A DNA stretch of 64,000 nucleotides, taken from assembly GCA_965208385.1 (NCBI GenBank), contig CBDBOO010000123.1, positions 1 through 64,000 on the forward strand. Reading direction: 5' to 3'. Source of the DNA: Endozoicomonas sp965208385. Lineage in GTDB: Bacteria; Pseudomonadota; Gammaproteobacteria; Pseudomonadales; Endozoicomonadaceae. Positions 29,568 to 38,763 of this stretch are shown here, in pieces. How positions within the stretch are numbered: position 1 is the first letter of the stretch; each line of letters opens with the position of its first letter. Both the position numbers and the translations under genes were made by a program. A model generated the notes under the pieces. It made no database searches and was not told where the DNA came from. It saw only the letters and a list, made by a program, of their open reading frames with translations.

Positions 29568-29582
29568 TCAAGTACCGTGCCA
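29568..29582 (-). promoter_or_regulatory. sigma-54 promoter of rtcB
   Basis: On the minus strand the sequence TGGCACGGTACTTGA matches the -24/-12 consensus TGGCAC-N5-TTGC(A/T) except for the last C. RtcR is a known sigma-54 activator of rtc genes, and its gene is divergent next door. Transcription should begin near 29556, right at the edge of the palindromic element, so the element would lie in the rtcB leader. Confidence 0.8.
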
Positions 29583-29730
29583 ATAATCAGTAAAGCGCCC
29601 CAGATCGGCCCAATAGATTACCTTTAAAGGATTTTGATGAATTAAAGCAATAAAATCAGGTCTTATATTTTCAATAAAAATATATCAAAATAGGTATTTA
29701 ATTATTTATTTTGATAATCAAGGAGAAAAC

Positions 29731-31341
29731 ATGATTAGCAAAAAGAAAAACGTAGTCATCAGTCTTCTTGGTCTTTCAAAAGACGCCAAAGGCCGGGGCA
29801 AGGCAGATAAAAGGTGGTCTAAATGGCGTCCTAATGTCAGCCTTGTTATGCAAAAAGACTTTCATGTTGATCGACTTGAACTTCTCTACCACCCTGAACA
29901 CCTGACTCTGGCTCATTCAATCAGGGACGATATCAGGGAAATTTCCCCCAGAACAGAAGTTGCTCTAGTCGAAGCCCACTGGCAAAACCCCTGGGATTTT
30001 GCCGAAGTATACGGCTGGTTTTATGACTTTTCCCGCAACTATCCGTTAGATATGGAAAATGAGTCCTATTACTTCAACATAACCACAGGCACGCATGTTC
30101 ATCAGATTTGCATGTTTCTGATCAGTGAAGCACACCTCCTACCCGCCAAAATACTTCAGGTGTCGCCGGATTCTACCGGACAGAACCGAGCCAAAGGCGG
30201 ACTGAGAACCATAGATCTTGATCTGGCTAAATATGATATTCTCGCTAAACGTTTTTTTGAAGAAGCTGTTTCCGGTCAGGAATATCTCAAAGCGGGTATC
30301 CAAACCCAAAATAAAGCATTTAATGCATTGATCGAAGAAATTGAACTGGTAGCACTACGCTCCTACGACCCAGTATTGCTTGAAGGACCAACGGGAGCCG
30401 GTAAAAGTCAATTAGCACGTCGTATTCACGAATTAAAAGCCCATCGTGGAAAGGTCACTGGTAACTTTGTTCCGGTCAATTGCGCCACCTTGAAATGCGA
30501 TGGAGCTATGTCCGCCTTATTTGGTCATATCCGGGGGGCATATACCGGGGCACAAAATCATCGTGATGGATATCTGCGACAGGCGAATAAGGGCATATTG
30601 TTTCTGGATGAAATCGGTGAGTTAGGGCTCGATGAACAGGCCATGCTATTATATGCTCTGGAAGAAAAACGCTTCTACCCTCTGGGCAGCGACAACACTA
30701 TTACCAGTGATTTCCAGCTGCTGGCAGGCACCAATAAAAATTTGCGTCAACAGGTACAGGAAGGCCTGTTTCGGAAAGACCTTCTGGCCCGTATCGACAC
30801 CTGGTGCTGGCAACTCCCCGCACTTCGCGACCGATTGGAAGATTTAGAAGCTAATATTGATTTTGAGCTAAAAGAACATACCAGACACCATAACAAACAA
30901 GTACGCTTCAATCAGGTCGCCCGACAGCAATATATGAAATTCGCAATCGGCCCTGATGCGTTATGGTCGTCTAACTTCCGAGATTTGAACGCCAGCATTA
31001 ACCGCATGGTTACCCTCAGCGAATCAGGTCGCATTGACGAACAGAATGTTCAAGCTGAAACCCGTCGTTTATCCTCCCGCTGGCAACATAGGCAGCATCA
31101 TGGTGAAGTGGATTTAACCGAGTATCTGAATGATGCCTTATTAGATACCATCGACCACTTTGACAAACTGCAACTTGTCAGCGTTATAAAAGTCTGTAAA
31201 AAAAGTCGTTCTCTGGCAGAGGCTGGCAGAACGCTATTTGATGCCAGCCGTCAACAGAAGGTTAGCGTCAATGACTCTCACAGGCTCAGAATTTATTTAA
31301 AGAAATTTGATCTGGATTTTAAAACCCTGAATGAGTACTGA
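29731..31341 (+). CDS. rtcR: sigma-54-dependent activator RtcR
   Basis: Activator of the RNA-repair genes. The 536-residue protein has an N-terminal CARF-type sensor domain (about 1-185), thought to bind an RNA-end ligand, a AAA+ domain (about 190-430) with Walker A GPTGAGKSQLARR, the sigma-54 contact loop as GAYTGA (usual form GAFTGA), and Walker B LFLDEIGELG. The C-terminal part (about 480-530) is a helix-turn-helix region (SRSLAEAGRTLFDASRQQK). The ATG at 29731 is 6 bp behind AAGGAGA. It lies divergent from rtcB. All key residues are present, so the switch looks functional. Confidence 0.94.
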   Translation: MISKKKNVVISLLGLSKDAKGRGKADKRWSKWRPNVSLVMQKDFHVDRLELLYHPEHLTLAHSIRDDIREISPRTEVALVEAHWQNPWDFAEVYGWFYDFSRNYPLDMENESYYFNITTGTHVHQICMFLISEAHLLPAKILQVSPDSTGQNRAKGGLRTIDLDLAKYDILAKRFFEEAVSGQEYLKAGIQTQNKAFNALIEEIELVALRSYDPVLLEGPTGAGKSQLARRIHELKAHRGKVTGNFVPVNCATLKCDGAMSALFGHIRGAYTGAQNHRDGYLRQANKGILFLDEIGELGLDEQAMLLYALEEKRFYPLGSDNTITSDFQLLAGTNKNLRQQVQEGLFRKDLLARIDTWCWQLPALRDRLEDLEANIDFELKEHTRHHNKQVRFNQVARQQYMKFAIGPDALWSSNFRDLNASINRMVTLSESGRIDEQNVQAETRRLSSRWQHRQHHGEVDLTEYLNDALLDTIDHFDKLQLVSVIKVCKKSRSLAEAGRTLFDASRQQKVSVNDSHRLRIYLKKFDLDFKTLNEY

Positions 31342-31560
31342 ACCTATTCCTGAGAATCATTAACCCATAGTCGTTAAACCCTGATTTTTCTCTCCAAAAA
31401 GCAAACCTATAACTACGCACTCAAATGGAATAAATGCGCACTATATCTTTGATACATTTTTTCGCTATTCTGGCTACCCAAAGACATATCAGAAGAAACC
31501 AGAGACCTGTCGTGAACTGGACTCTGATCTGATTGAAAGATGATTAGGGTATGGAGTGCT

Positions 31561-32103
31561 CTAAGTATTATCTCGCTTGCGACGATAGTGGCTCTGCACT
31601 AACTGCTTGATGTGGACTGTGGTTTCTACATGTTCAAACCACTGAGGTTGAGTCAGTTCTCCAAACAGCGGTACACCACCACCCAGAACGACTGGAATGC
31701 GGGTAAGAATCAGCTCATCAATCAGGTCTTTCTCCATCAGGCTTTGAATAGTGCGACCACCATCGATATAGAGTTTTTTAAAGCCTTTGCTGTGGATAAA
31801 CGCCAGCACGTCTTCAACAGGACCATTTACAATCTCTACTCTGCCCTTCAGTTCTTCAGGGACTTCCTTGAGCGTGGCGCTAAGAACAAACACCGGTTTT
31901 TCATAAGGCCACGGAATATCAAAACCCAGAACCATTTCATAGGTGGTGCGCCCCATGAGTAACGCATCAATCCCGGCTGTGAAACTGGCATAACCAAAAT
32001 CACTGCCTTCGGGGTTTGGCAGAGCTTGCAGCCAGTCCAGACCATCATTGGTGTCGGCAATGTAGCCATCAAGACTGGTGGCTATGTAGACAATATTGCT
32101 CAT
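31561..32103 (-). CDS. dihydrofolate reductase-fold protein (RibD C-terminal family)
   Basis: A 180-residue member of the YyaP/YwjB group of DHFR-like proteins. It opens SNIVYIATSLDGYIADTNDGLDWL, has LLMGRTTYEMVLGF, and a C-terminal LYIDGGRTIQSLMEKDLIDEL and PVVLGGGVPLFG, which fit the NADPH-binding fold. The substrate is unknown for this group. It is divergent from a TetR gene with a palindromic operator between them, so it is probably repressed by that protein. This pair opens the accessory region. Confidence 0.85.
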   Translation of the reverse strand: MSNIVYIATSLDGYIADTNDGLDWLQALPNPEGSDFGYASFTAGIDALLMGRTTYEMVLGFDIPWPYEKPVFVLSATLKEVPEELKGRVEIVNGPVEDVLAFIHSKGFKKLYIDGGRTIQSLMEKDLIDELILTRIPVVLGGGVPLFGELTQPQWFEHVETTVHIKQLVQSHYRRKRDNT

Positions 32104-32190
32104 TGAAACTCTTACTTCATAAATGGATATCGATGAACGTCTAATCTCTTGATCTCTTGATCGATAGAGGAATTCAGAGTTAAACTTTAT

Positions 32191-32205
32191 TTCTACAATG
32201 TAGAA
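32191..32205. promoter_or_regulatory. TetR-type operator palindrome
   Basis: TTCTACAATGTAGAA is a perfect inverted repeat of two 7-base arms around one base, centred between the divergent DHFR-like and TetR genes and 29 bp before the TetR start. Its position suggests that it controls both genes. Confidence 0.65.
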
Positions 32206-32233
32206 TATCTGTATAGATTAGCGAGAATATTGA

Positions 32234-32797
32234 ATGAGTGTCAAGGTGAAAAAACGAGGTCGACCGTCAGGTAAAGTTACTCAGTTAACGGCACATAGAA
32301 TTGTACTTACAGCAAAAGAGCTGCTTGAGAATGATGGCAAAGTGCCCAGTATTCGTAAGCTGGCTAGCAGGCTTGAAGTCGATCCTATGGCGATCTATCA
32401 CTACTTTATCAACAAGGCGGCATTGTTAGAGGCGATAACGGCCTCATTGATGGAAGAGATTGTTTTTCCCCATGGTGAAGAAGAGTGGACAGTAGAAGTG
32501 AAGGCACTATGCCGTAGCTATCTTAATCTTCTGGCGAGGCATCCGGGTTTGCTGGAAACCATGCTATCAATGCCCTGTGGTGGGCCGGCAAAATTATTCA
32601 GTGAGCGCCTGGGTGCGGCTTTAGTTCCATTGAAGCTCAATGAGGAAGCATTCATACAAATTCTGGATTTACTGGCAGATTATTTGCACGGTGTCGCTTT
32701 AGCGATGCAATGTAATCCGGGGGCATCCCTTGTAGAACGAATAGATGGGCCTATTGAACTTATTTTTGCAGGCTTAAGACATCAACACTGCGTCTGA
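32234..32797 (+). CDS. TetR-family repressor
   Basis: A 187-residue TetR regulator. The N-terminal basic stretch KVKKRGRPSGK leads into the helix-turn-helix (about 28-55: VPSIRKLASRLEVDPMAIYHYF, then INKAALLEAI). The C-terminal half is all-helical with no recognised ligand motif, resembling the TetR_C_1-like class that binds drugs. A palindrome just upstream is its likely operator. It probably represses itself and the divergent reductase gene. Confidence 0.86.
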   Translation: MSVKVKKRGRPSGKVTQLTAHRIVLTAKELLENDGKVPSIRKLASRLEVDPMAIYHYFINKAALLEAITASLMEEIVFPHGEEEWTVEVKALCRSYLNLLARHPGLLETMLSMPCGGPAKLFSERLGAALVPLKLNEEAFIQILDLLADYLHGVALAMQCNPGASLVERIDGPIELIFAGLRHQHCV

Positions 32798-32949
32798 TAG
32801 TTCTTATCAGTAGTCCGTGAAGTATTTCTTTTATCGGCTTTGAAAAAATGACGTTTCATAGCTTGACCTGAACTTAGCTTGAGGTTTTACACTAACAATG
32901 ACGTACAGATAAAGCCGGACTGGTGATAAAGGTAATACGGTTTACAACT

Positions 32950-33866
32950 ATGAATATCGATAAATTTTTTCGCCGCATTGGCTACCAGGGAAGAACAGAG
33001 ATAAGCCTGCCTGCTCTGGGGGCTATGCAGAACGATTATCTGTTGAGTGTGCCATTTGAGAATCTGAACATTCATCAGGGGATCAGACTCAATACTGATG
33101 AGAATGCATTGTTCAACAAAATTGTTATGCAGAACCGTGGTGGGGTTTGTTATGAAAGCAATGCTCTCTTCCATGATGCACTGGTCAACATCGGCTTCGA
33201 TGTATACCCGTCGCCTTTGAAGTTGCTACTGCGTTGCGGCGCTCGTTCACCCCGGTCACTTAGTTTGTCTAAGCTCCCGGGGCTTCACTCCCTTGCTGCC
33301 TTGTAGCAACTCCAAATCCTTTGGGTATAGATATTATTGCTGCCGAGATGTTCCCGGGAGAACAGGCCAGTGGGCGCTATGACCATATGGCACTATTGGT
33401 TCATCTACATGGTAAGCGTTATCTGGTGGATGTTGGCAATGGTAGAGCCTTTGGCCAGCCGATCTCTATCTCTGATACTGAGGTGTCTGAAAGCGAAGGT
33501 AACCGCTATAAAATCATGGCTTTTGACGCCGATCATCTGGGGCTGTTTTGTCTTGATCAGGCTGAGTCTGAGTCTGATGCTCAGTGGCAATGCCGCTACG
33601 CCTTTAAATCAAAGGCCAGAACACGGGCATATTTTAAAGACGCCTGTCATTACACAGAGACTTCTCCGGATTCGCACTTCACTCAGTCAAAAATCGTTTC
33701 CATGTTAACTCCGGAAGGACGTATTACTTTATCTGAACGTTTGGTAGCCCAAGATAAAACAAGGGAGATTTTCTGGAATGATGCGGCATCAGAAAAGCAG
33801 AAAATCACACCAGAACAGTATCAGCAATTATTAATCAGTCGTTTTGGCCTTCATATCGCTGTCTGA
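32950..33866 (+). pseudogene. arylamine N-acetyltransferase, split by a palindromic element
   Basis: Acetyl-CoA-dependent NAT enzyme. The N-terminal part holds the catalytic Cys in NRGGVCYESNALFHDAL (about residue 69). The C-terminal part holds the His in SGRYDHMALLVHL and the Asp in YLVDVGNGRAFG. Between them lies a 123-bp element plus duplicated TA at 33203-33329. Removing it and one TA restores ...G-F-D-V-D-I-I-A-A-E-M in frame, so the gene was whole before the insertion. With it in place the first part reads into the element and stops at 33306. The ATG at 32950 starts MNIDKFFRRIGYQGR, typical of the family. Confidence 0.9.
33205..33327. mobile_element. TA-flanked palindromic element, copy 2 (123 bp) in the NAT gene
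   Basis: Begins TACCCGTCGCC, ends CCTTTGGGTA, with TA on both sides. The TA duplication and clean restoration of the reading frame on excision show that it inserted as a unit. The sequence is nearly the same as the copy at 29383 outside that copy's 48-bp triplication, so both moved recently. No protein is encoded. Confidence 0.88.
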
Positions 33867-33916
33867 GTTTTCTTACAGACAAAAATATTCTCCATATCAG
33901 TTAATGAAACAACAAT

Positions 33917-34518
33917 ATGACATTACTAATTTTAAATTCCAGTATTCTTGGCGGGCACAGCTCATCTTCCAAACTGACTGCGTATTTTGCCGAAGTCTGG
34001 AAAAAACAAAACCCTCAGGGGAAAGTCACTGTCCGGGATCTGGCTAACGAGCCTGTGCCACCATTAAAAGCTGAATCTATGACTGCATGGTCAACACCGT
34101 TTGATCAGCAAACAGAAGAACAGCAGTACCTGACGAATATGTCTGACGCCCTGATTGAGCAGGTGAAAGCCCATGATGTTCTGATCATTGCTGCACCACT
34201 GTATAACCTGAGCATTCCTGTGGAACTAAAGAATGCACAGGACAATCTTGCTCGTAGCGGTGTGACTTTCCGCTATACAGAAAATGGACCAGAAGGGCTG
34301 CTGGGTGGGGGAAAAAACTCATCATTGCCCACACTTGCGGCGGCATCTATAAAGACTCTAAAGCGGATAGTGTGACACCACTGATGGATCACTATTTCCA
34401 ACTTCTTGGCTTTGACGATATTCACCATGTTTGGGCAGAAGGGTTGTCGATCACAGAAGAGACAGCCCTGCAGGCAATGACATCGGCCAAAACAGAGTTG
34501 GAAAAATTAGCCGCCTGA
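33917..34518 (+). pseudogene. azoR: FMN-dependent NADH:quinone reductase / azoreductase, one frameshift
   Basis: AzoR-type flavodoxin-fold enzyme that reduces quinones and azo dyes with NADH. The first frame (33917-34375) starts TLLILNSSILGGHSSSSKLTAYF, the FMN phosphate loop, and has IIAAPLYNLSIPVELKNAQDNL. At the run of A near 34313-34318 one base appears lost; the expected continuation KKLIIAHTCGGIYKDSKAD...HYFQLLGFDDIHHVWAEG follows in another frame to the TGA at 34516-34518. It lies 50 bp behind the NAT gene and may have been its operon partner. Confidence 0.85.
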
Positions 34519-34857
34519 GAATCAGAATAGCCTGTCAGGGCACCAGGGTTATGTACCCTGCAGAGGCTATAAACTAGTCACCGTGGTCATCCAAATTGCA
34601 CGGAACAACCCTGTTTCACAGGCCTGCGATAAATCACTGATTAATCAGCAGGAGGAATCGTTGTATTACACCTTTGATTAAAAAGGTGTGGCATCACATT
34701 GCTTAAAATCCGGTTAAACCGTTTACTGTCTTGATCGCTGGTAAAGTGTACTCACCACCCTGGAATTCCAGCTTCAGCAGGTATGTAGCAATATTATCAA
34801 TAGTTAATGAAATGAATATCTGAAACACAAAAACAAGTTGTTCATTAAAGGAAGGGA

Positions 34858-34887
34858 GGACATTCCCACGAAAACGCGGGAATGTCC
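34858..34887. terminator. hairpin downstream of the GST gene
   Basis: GGACATTCCC and GGGAATGTCC form a perfect 10-bp stem around 10 bases, nine bases beyond the GST stop. No T-run follows, so termination is uncertain. Between the azoR end and this hairpin (34519-34857) no gene was seen. Confidence 0.5.
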
Positions 34888-34896
34888 GATAATATA

Positions 34897-35760
34897 TCAG
34901 GATTGAGTACTACGAAGCTTGTCATCAAAGTCAGATGAATCATGCCGTTCGGGCAGTTTTTCGTGATCCTCGCCCCAGGTTTTATTAACCATAACGCCCC
35001 GAATCACGGCATCGCGTTTACCCACTTCCTCGGCCCAACGTAATACATGAGTGTATTCATGAGTACTGAGAAACTCTGCCGCGTTATACACTTTGTTGGT
35101 CACCAAAGCGCCGTACCATGGCCAGATAGCCATATCTGCAATGGTGTATTCCTCACCACTGATGTATTGGTTATTGGCCAATTGCTTATCGAGTACATCC
35201 AGCTGACGTTTCACTTCCATGGCATAACGATCAATTGGATACTCATACTTTTCTGGCGCATAGGCGTAGAAATGACCAAAGCCACCACCCAGAAATGGCG
35301 CGCTGCCCATTTGCCAAAATAACCAGGACAGGCATTCTGCCCGTTCAGCACCGCCTTCAGGAAGAAATACAGAAAACTTTTCAGCGAGATACATCAGTAT
35401 CGCACCGCTTTCAAACACAGAGGTTGGTTCAGATGTGCTGTTATCCACCAGTGCAGGGATTTTAGAATTGGGATTAATTTCGACAAAACCGGAACTAAAC
35501 TGGTCACCCTCCCCTATGTTAATGACATACGCATCGTACTCGGCTTCACTGACCCCTAGAGCCAGTAACTCTTCAAGCATGATGGTGACTTTAACACCGT
35601 TAGGAGTCGCCAGGGAGTATAGCTGAAATGGATGTTTTCCTACCGGCAGTGCTTTCTCGTGAGTAGCTCCGGATACCGGGCGATTAATACTGGCAAATGC
35701 GCCACCATTGGCAGATTCCCATTGCCAAACCTTGGGTGGGGTATAGGTTGGGTCAGACAT
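34897..35760 (-). CDS. yghU: glutathione S-transferase family protein, YghU type
   Basis: Glutathione-binding disulfide-bond oxidoreductase of the Nu class. The 287-residue protein has the long N-terminal extension typical of YghU (YTPPKVWQWESANGGAFASINRPVSG), a thioredoxin-like domain with the TPNGVKVTIMLEELL start of helix 1 (glutathione site), the cis-Pro region NPNSKIPALVD and SVFESGAILMYLAEK, then a helical C-terminal domain with GEEYTIADMAIWPWY. Intact and not in an obvious operon; a hairpin lies downstream. Confidence 0.92.
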   Translation of the reverse strand: MSDPTYTPPKVWQWESANGGAFASINRPVSGATHEKALPVGKHPFQLYSLATPNGVKVTIMLEELLALGVSEAEYDAYVINIGEGDQFSSGFVEINPNSKIPALVDNSTSEPTSVFESGAILMYLAEKFSVFLPEGGAERAECLSWLFWQMGSAPFLGGGFGHFYAYAPEKYEYPIDRYAMEVKRQLDVLDKQLANNQYISGEEYTIADMAIWPWYGALVTNKVYNAAEFLSTHEYTHVLRWAEEVGKRDAVIRGVMVNKTWGEDHEKLPERHDSSDFDDKLRSTQS

Positions 35761-36439
35761 ATATAACTCCTTCCGGTAATTTTGGAAAAGACAAATAGAT
35801 CGATTAGCGGGTAAGTATATGAAGATTAATAGTGTTCTTTTGGGTATTGAACTTCACTGATTGTCCATCTCATTCTGGAAAGTCTTATTACTCATGGTTT
35901 CCTATATGAGCGTTTTCTACACGACCATAGCCTTTCTTTTTCTAGCTCGATATTAGCATATCCAAATCTATGATATCTCTACTGAATGTCAGGAAAGTCG
36001 AGATGATTTTATTTTGACTTATTTATAAGCAAGCCATTCAGTTGGAATTTAATGTCATCTAAACAGACGATATACATACTTTCGAAATAGATTTTCCTAT
36101 TGTAATCTCTGCAGCACATTTCAAACAAGGAGATTGTATTGCTTAAAAAAGGCTGACATGTTACACCAGCCTCAATTTTCACATATTAGCTACGGTAAAC
36201 TTACCCCTAATGTGAAAAAACTTCCTGACAAAAAAATTCATACAACGGACACTTTTTATATTGGTCAGACAACGCTTAAAGTTCTGTGCAAGAAGAATAA
36301 CCACCACATTTTTTGACCCTTAAATCTGGTTTTGTAGCAGGCTATACGATGTTATGCACAATAGGGTGTCGAAGAGAATATCGAAAAAGGAACACATTAT
36401 CTCACCAAAACATCACAACATAACCGTTTCCAACTTATC
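35761..36439. other. 680-bp gene-poor stretch
   Basis: A 60-codon frame at 36134-36316 lacks a ribosome site and family features. A GTTATGC at 36351-36357 beside a CGTATAGCC-like inverted motif resembles other sites in the accessory region. Nothing else was recognised. Confidence 0.4.
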
Positions 36440-36866
36440 TCATTTCATAATTTTACTTTTTTGAAACCAGTTTATTGCAAAATATAAGATGCTACCAACA
36501 AGAGCACTATACAAACAGATTGTATGTAATATAGGAATGCTGATCATCCCAAGGAAAGTATTATTCGTTGACAATGGGAAAAATGGTTCAATATCAGTGT
36601 GCATAATACTGTCAAGAAACACATGACTGAATGTTCCAATAAACGCTGACAGGAAAGCAGGGCTTACGCACCAGTGGATAATATGAACGAAGCCAGTAAT
36701 TTAGCCAGATATGAATTACTCCAGCCCGCTCTTTTGCGCTTACCTTTAATGCTGCGTTTGTTACTGGTATCTAACTTCAGAATATTCAGTGCAATGCGCC
36801 GTAAAGTGGACAAATTTTCTGATGCATTATCATCTTTTGTCTGACAAGCATCTTCGTTAAAAGCAA

Positions 36867-38763
36867 GTTGAGTAGACCGGCGGAACTTCCCCGCCAGCCC
36901 CTCCTAGAACGGAACGTGAGCCTCTCGACTCATTCCGCTCCCATTAAACCATCGATCCTCTCATTCCTGCTCGCCAATGAGCAAACAGGTAACGATGAGT
37001 TTCAGCAACCTTCTCCATAAACTTGCCTGCCCTCGTTTTCCGCCGTTGAAGCTTCTTGTATTTATGTCTCGCCCACCAGATCAACGCTTTGTTGACCTCG
37101 CGGAAGACCCTATACAACTCTGAACGATAGAAGCAACCGTAGTAGTTTATCCAACCATTGATGATCGGATTGATCCACTTGGCTATTTCAACAAGACTTA
37201 AATCTGTCCGTTTTCGGATACCCAGCATCCTGATTTTCTTTATCATGCCCTTCTGCGCACTTCTGCTGGCAGCGGGGGAAAAACTGACAAAGACACTCTG
37301 CCTTTTTCTGTTCCGGCAGAGACGAGGTATGAAGGTGTACCCCAGAAAGTCGAAACTTATGTGCTCATGCTGACCTTTTCGAGAACCATCTTTGCAATAC
37401 ACAATTTTGGTTTTCGTTGGATGCAGTTCAAGCCCACACGCTTCAAATCTTTCCCTGAGCACAGCTAGCATCTGCTGAGCCTGCTGTTCACTATTACAGT
37501 GCACAAGCCCGTCATCTGCATACCTGCACCATTTCACATTTTGATGGTATTTCTCCATCCATTTGTCAAAAACATAATGTAGAAACAGATTCGCTAACAC
37601 CGGACTGATAACACCTCCTTGCGGAGTGCCTTGTGTTCGCTCTACCTGCTCCCCATTTTCCATGACCATGGGTGCTTTTAACCATCGCTCTATGTACAGC
37701 AGCAGCCACTTACAATCTGTATGCTTGCGTACTGCTTTCATCAGCAGTTCATGTGAAATGTTATCGAACAGCCCTTTTATATCAAATTCCAGAACCCAGT
37801 CCTGATACCAGCACCGTTTTCGAGTCACCCGAACAGCATCAATCGCTGACTTGTTCGGCCTGTAGCCATAGGAATCACTGAGAAATGTGGGTTCCACCAG
37901 GGGCTCGAATGTGAGTTTGGCGACCATTTGGGCGATACGATCCTGTATCGTAGGGATACCAAGAATCCTTTCTCCACCCGATTTCTTAGGTATGGCGACG
38001 GCTTTCACAGCTGGCGGAAAGTAGCTGCCAGACGACACCGGTCCGGTTCCATATTTTGTATAAATTGTTCTTTAAGTCTTTCTCAAAGTCAGATATTGAC
38101 TGGTTATCAATACCTGCGGCTCCTTTATTGGCTTTCACCAGTTGGTAGGCCTTAACGACCTGCCACCTATCAATGATGAATCGATGTGTATCTGTCACGA
38201 TACCTCCTCCTGCTTAAACCACAGTTGGATACCGGAAAAATACTGTTTAACACTGCCCCTTCGCTCCACACTCATTACAAATGCTTCTCCACTACTACGA
38301 GCAGTTCCGTCCCAGTGCCAGACATTGGTACTCTCATACTTATCATTTTAATGATTTGTATTTCTCCCTTGGCATTCTGACGACTGGTTCCCACAGTTCC
38401 TGAAAAGAGCCTGAAAATGAGATCACGCCCACTTTACACCGGACACCACTTACACAGCCTTCGGAGCAACTTGTAAATTGATCACCAGCCTTAGACGCTG
38501 CTGGCTTTTGATGTCGAGTCTTTGGTTTACGATGCGTCATCTGATGGGTTCGATAACTCGTCTTCTCATTTCATACCTGTACATTTTATGATGCACGTTT
38601 CTTCAACGCTCACTACGAACACTCTTAATATCCGCAGCTTGAAGCGGTTTGAAGCCAGCCTCCGACGGCAGACTCCGGTGGGCCATACCACCATCTCTTT
38701 CCAAGCTTATCCATAAGACTTGCGCACTTCCTTATGCTGCAATCCTATGTGACTGTGGCACAC
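36867..38763 (-). mobile_element. group II intron, 1,897 bp
   Basis: Read on the minus strand it begins GTGTGCC, fitting the GUGYG consensus, and ends CTACTCAAC, fitting the AY end. Domain V is visible at 36907-36940 as a 34-base hairpin starting GAGCGGAATGAG and ending CACGTTCCGTTC, with the AGC triad in its first strand. A domain VI hairpin follows at 36868-36903. It encodes a reverse transcriptase/maturase whose frame is broken. Boundaries are exact by comparison with the empty ISAs1 copy: the exons flank as TTGGATG and TTGCTTTT. Confidence 0.95.
36944..38198 (-). pseudogene. ltrA: group II intron reverse transcriptase / maturase, frameshifted
   Basis: The N-terminal piece (38198 to about 38040) reads IIDRWQVVKAYQLVKANKGAAGID and the rest (from 38038) continues SSGSYFPPAVKAVAIPKKSGG, GIPTIQDRIAQ, TQGTPQGGVISPVLANLFL and the RT active site RYADDGLVHC. 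The maturase X domain follows as GWINYYGCFYRSELYRVFREV. No C-terminal HNH endonuclease is present. A 4-bp duplication of ACCG near 38040 breaks the frame after YKIWNR. The intron therefore probably depends on a protein from another copy to splice or move. Confidence 0.88.

Noticed and set aside
36134..36316. 60-residue small gene
   Set aside because: No ribosome site and no recognisable features; likely chance.
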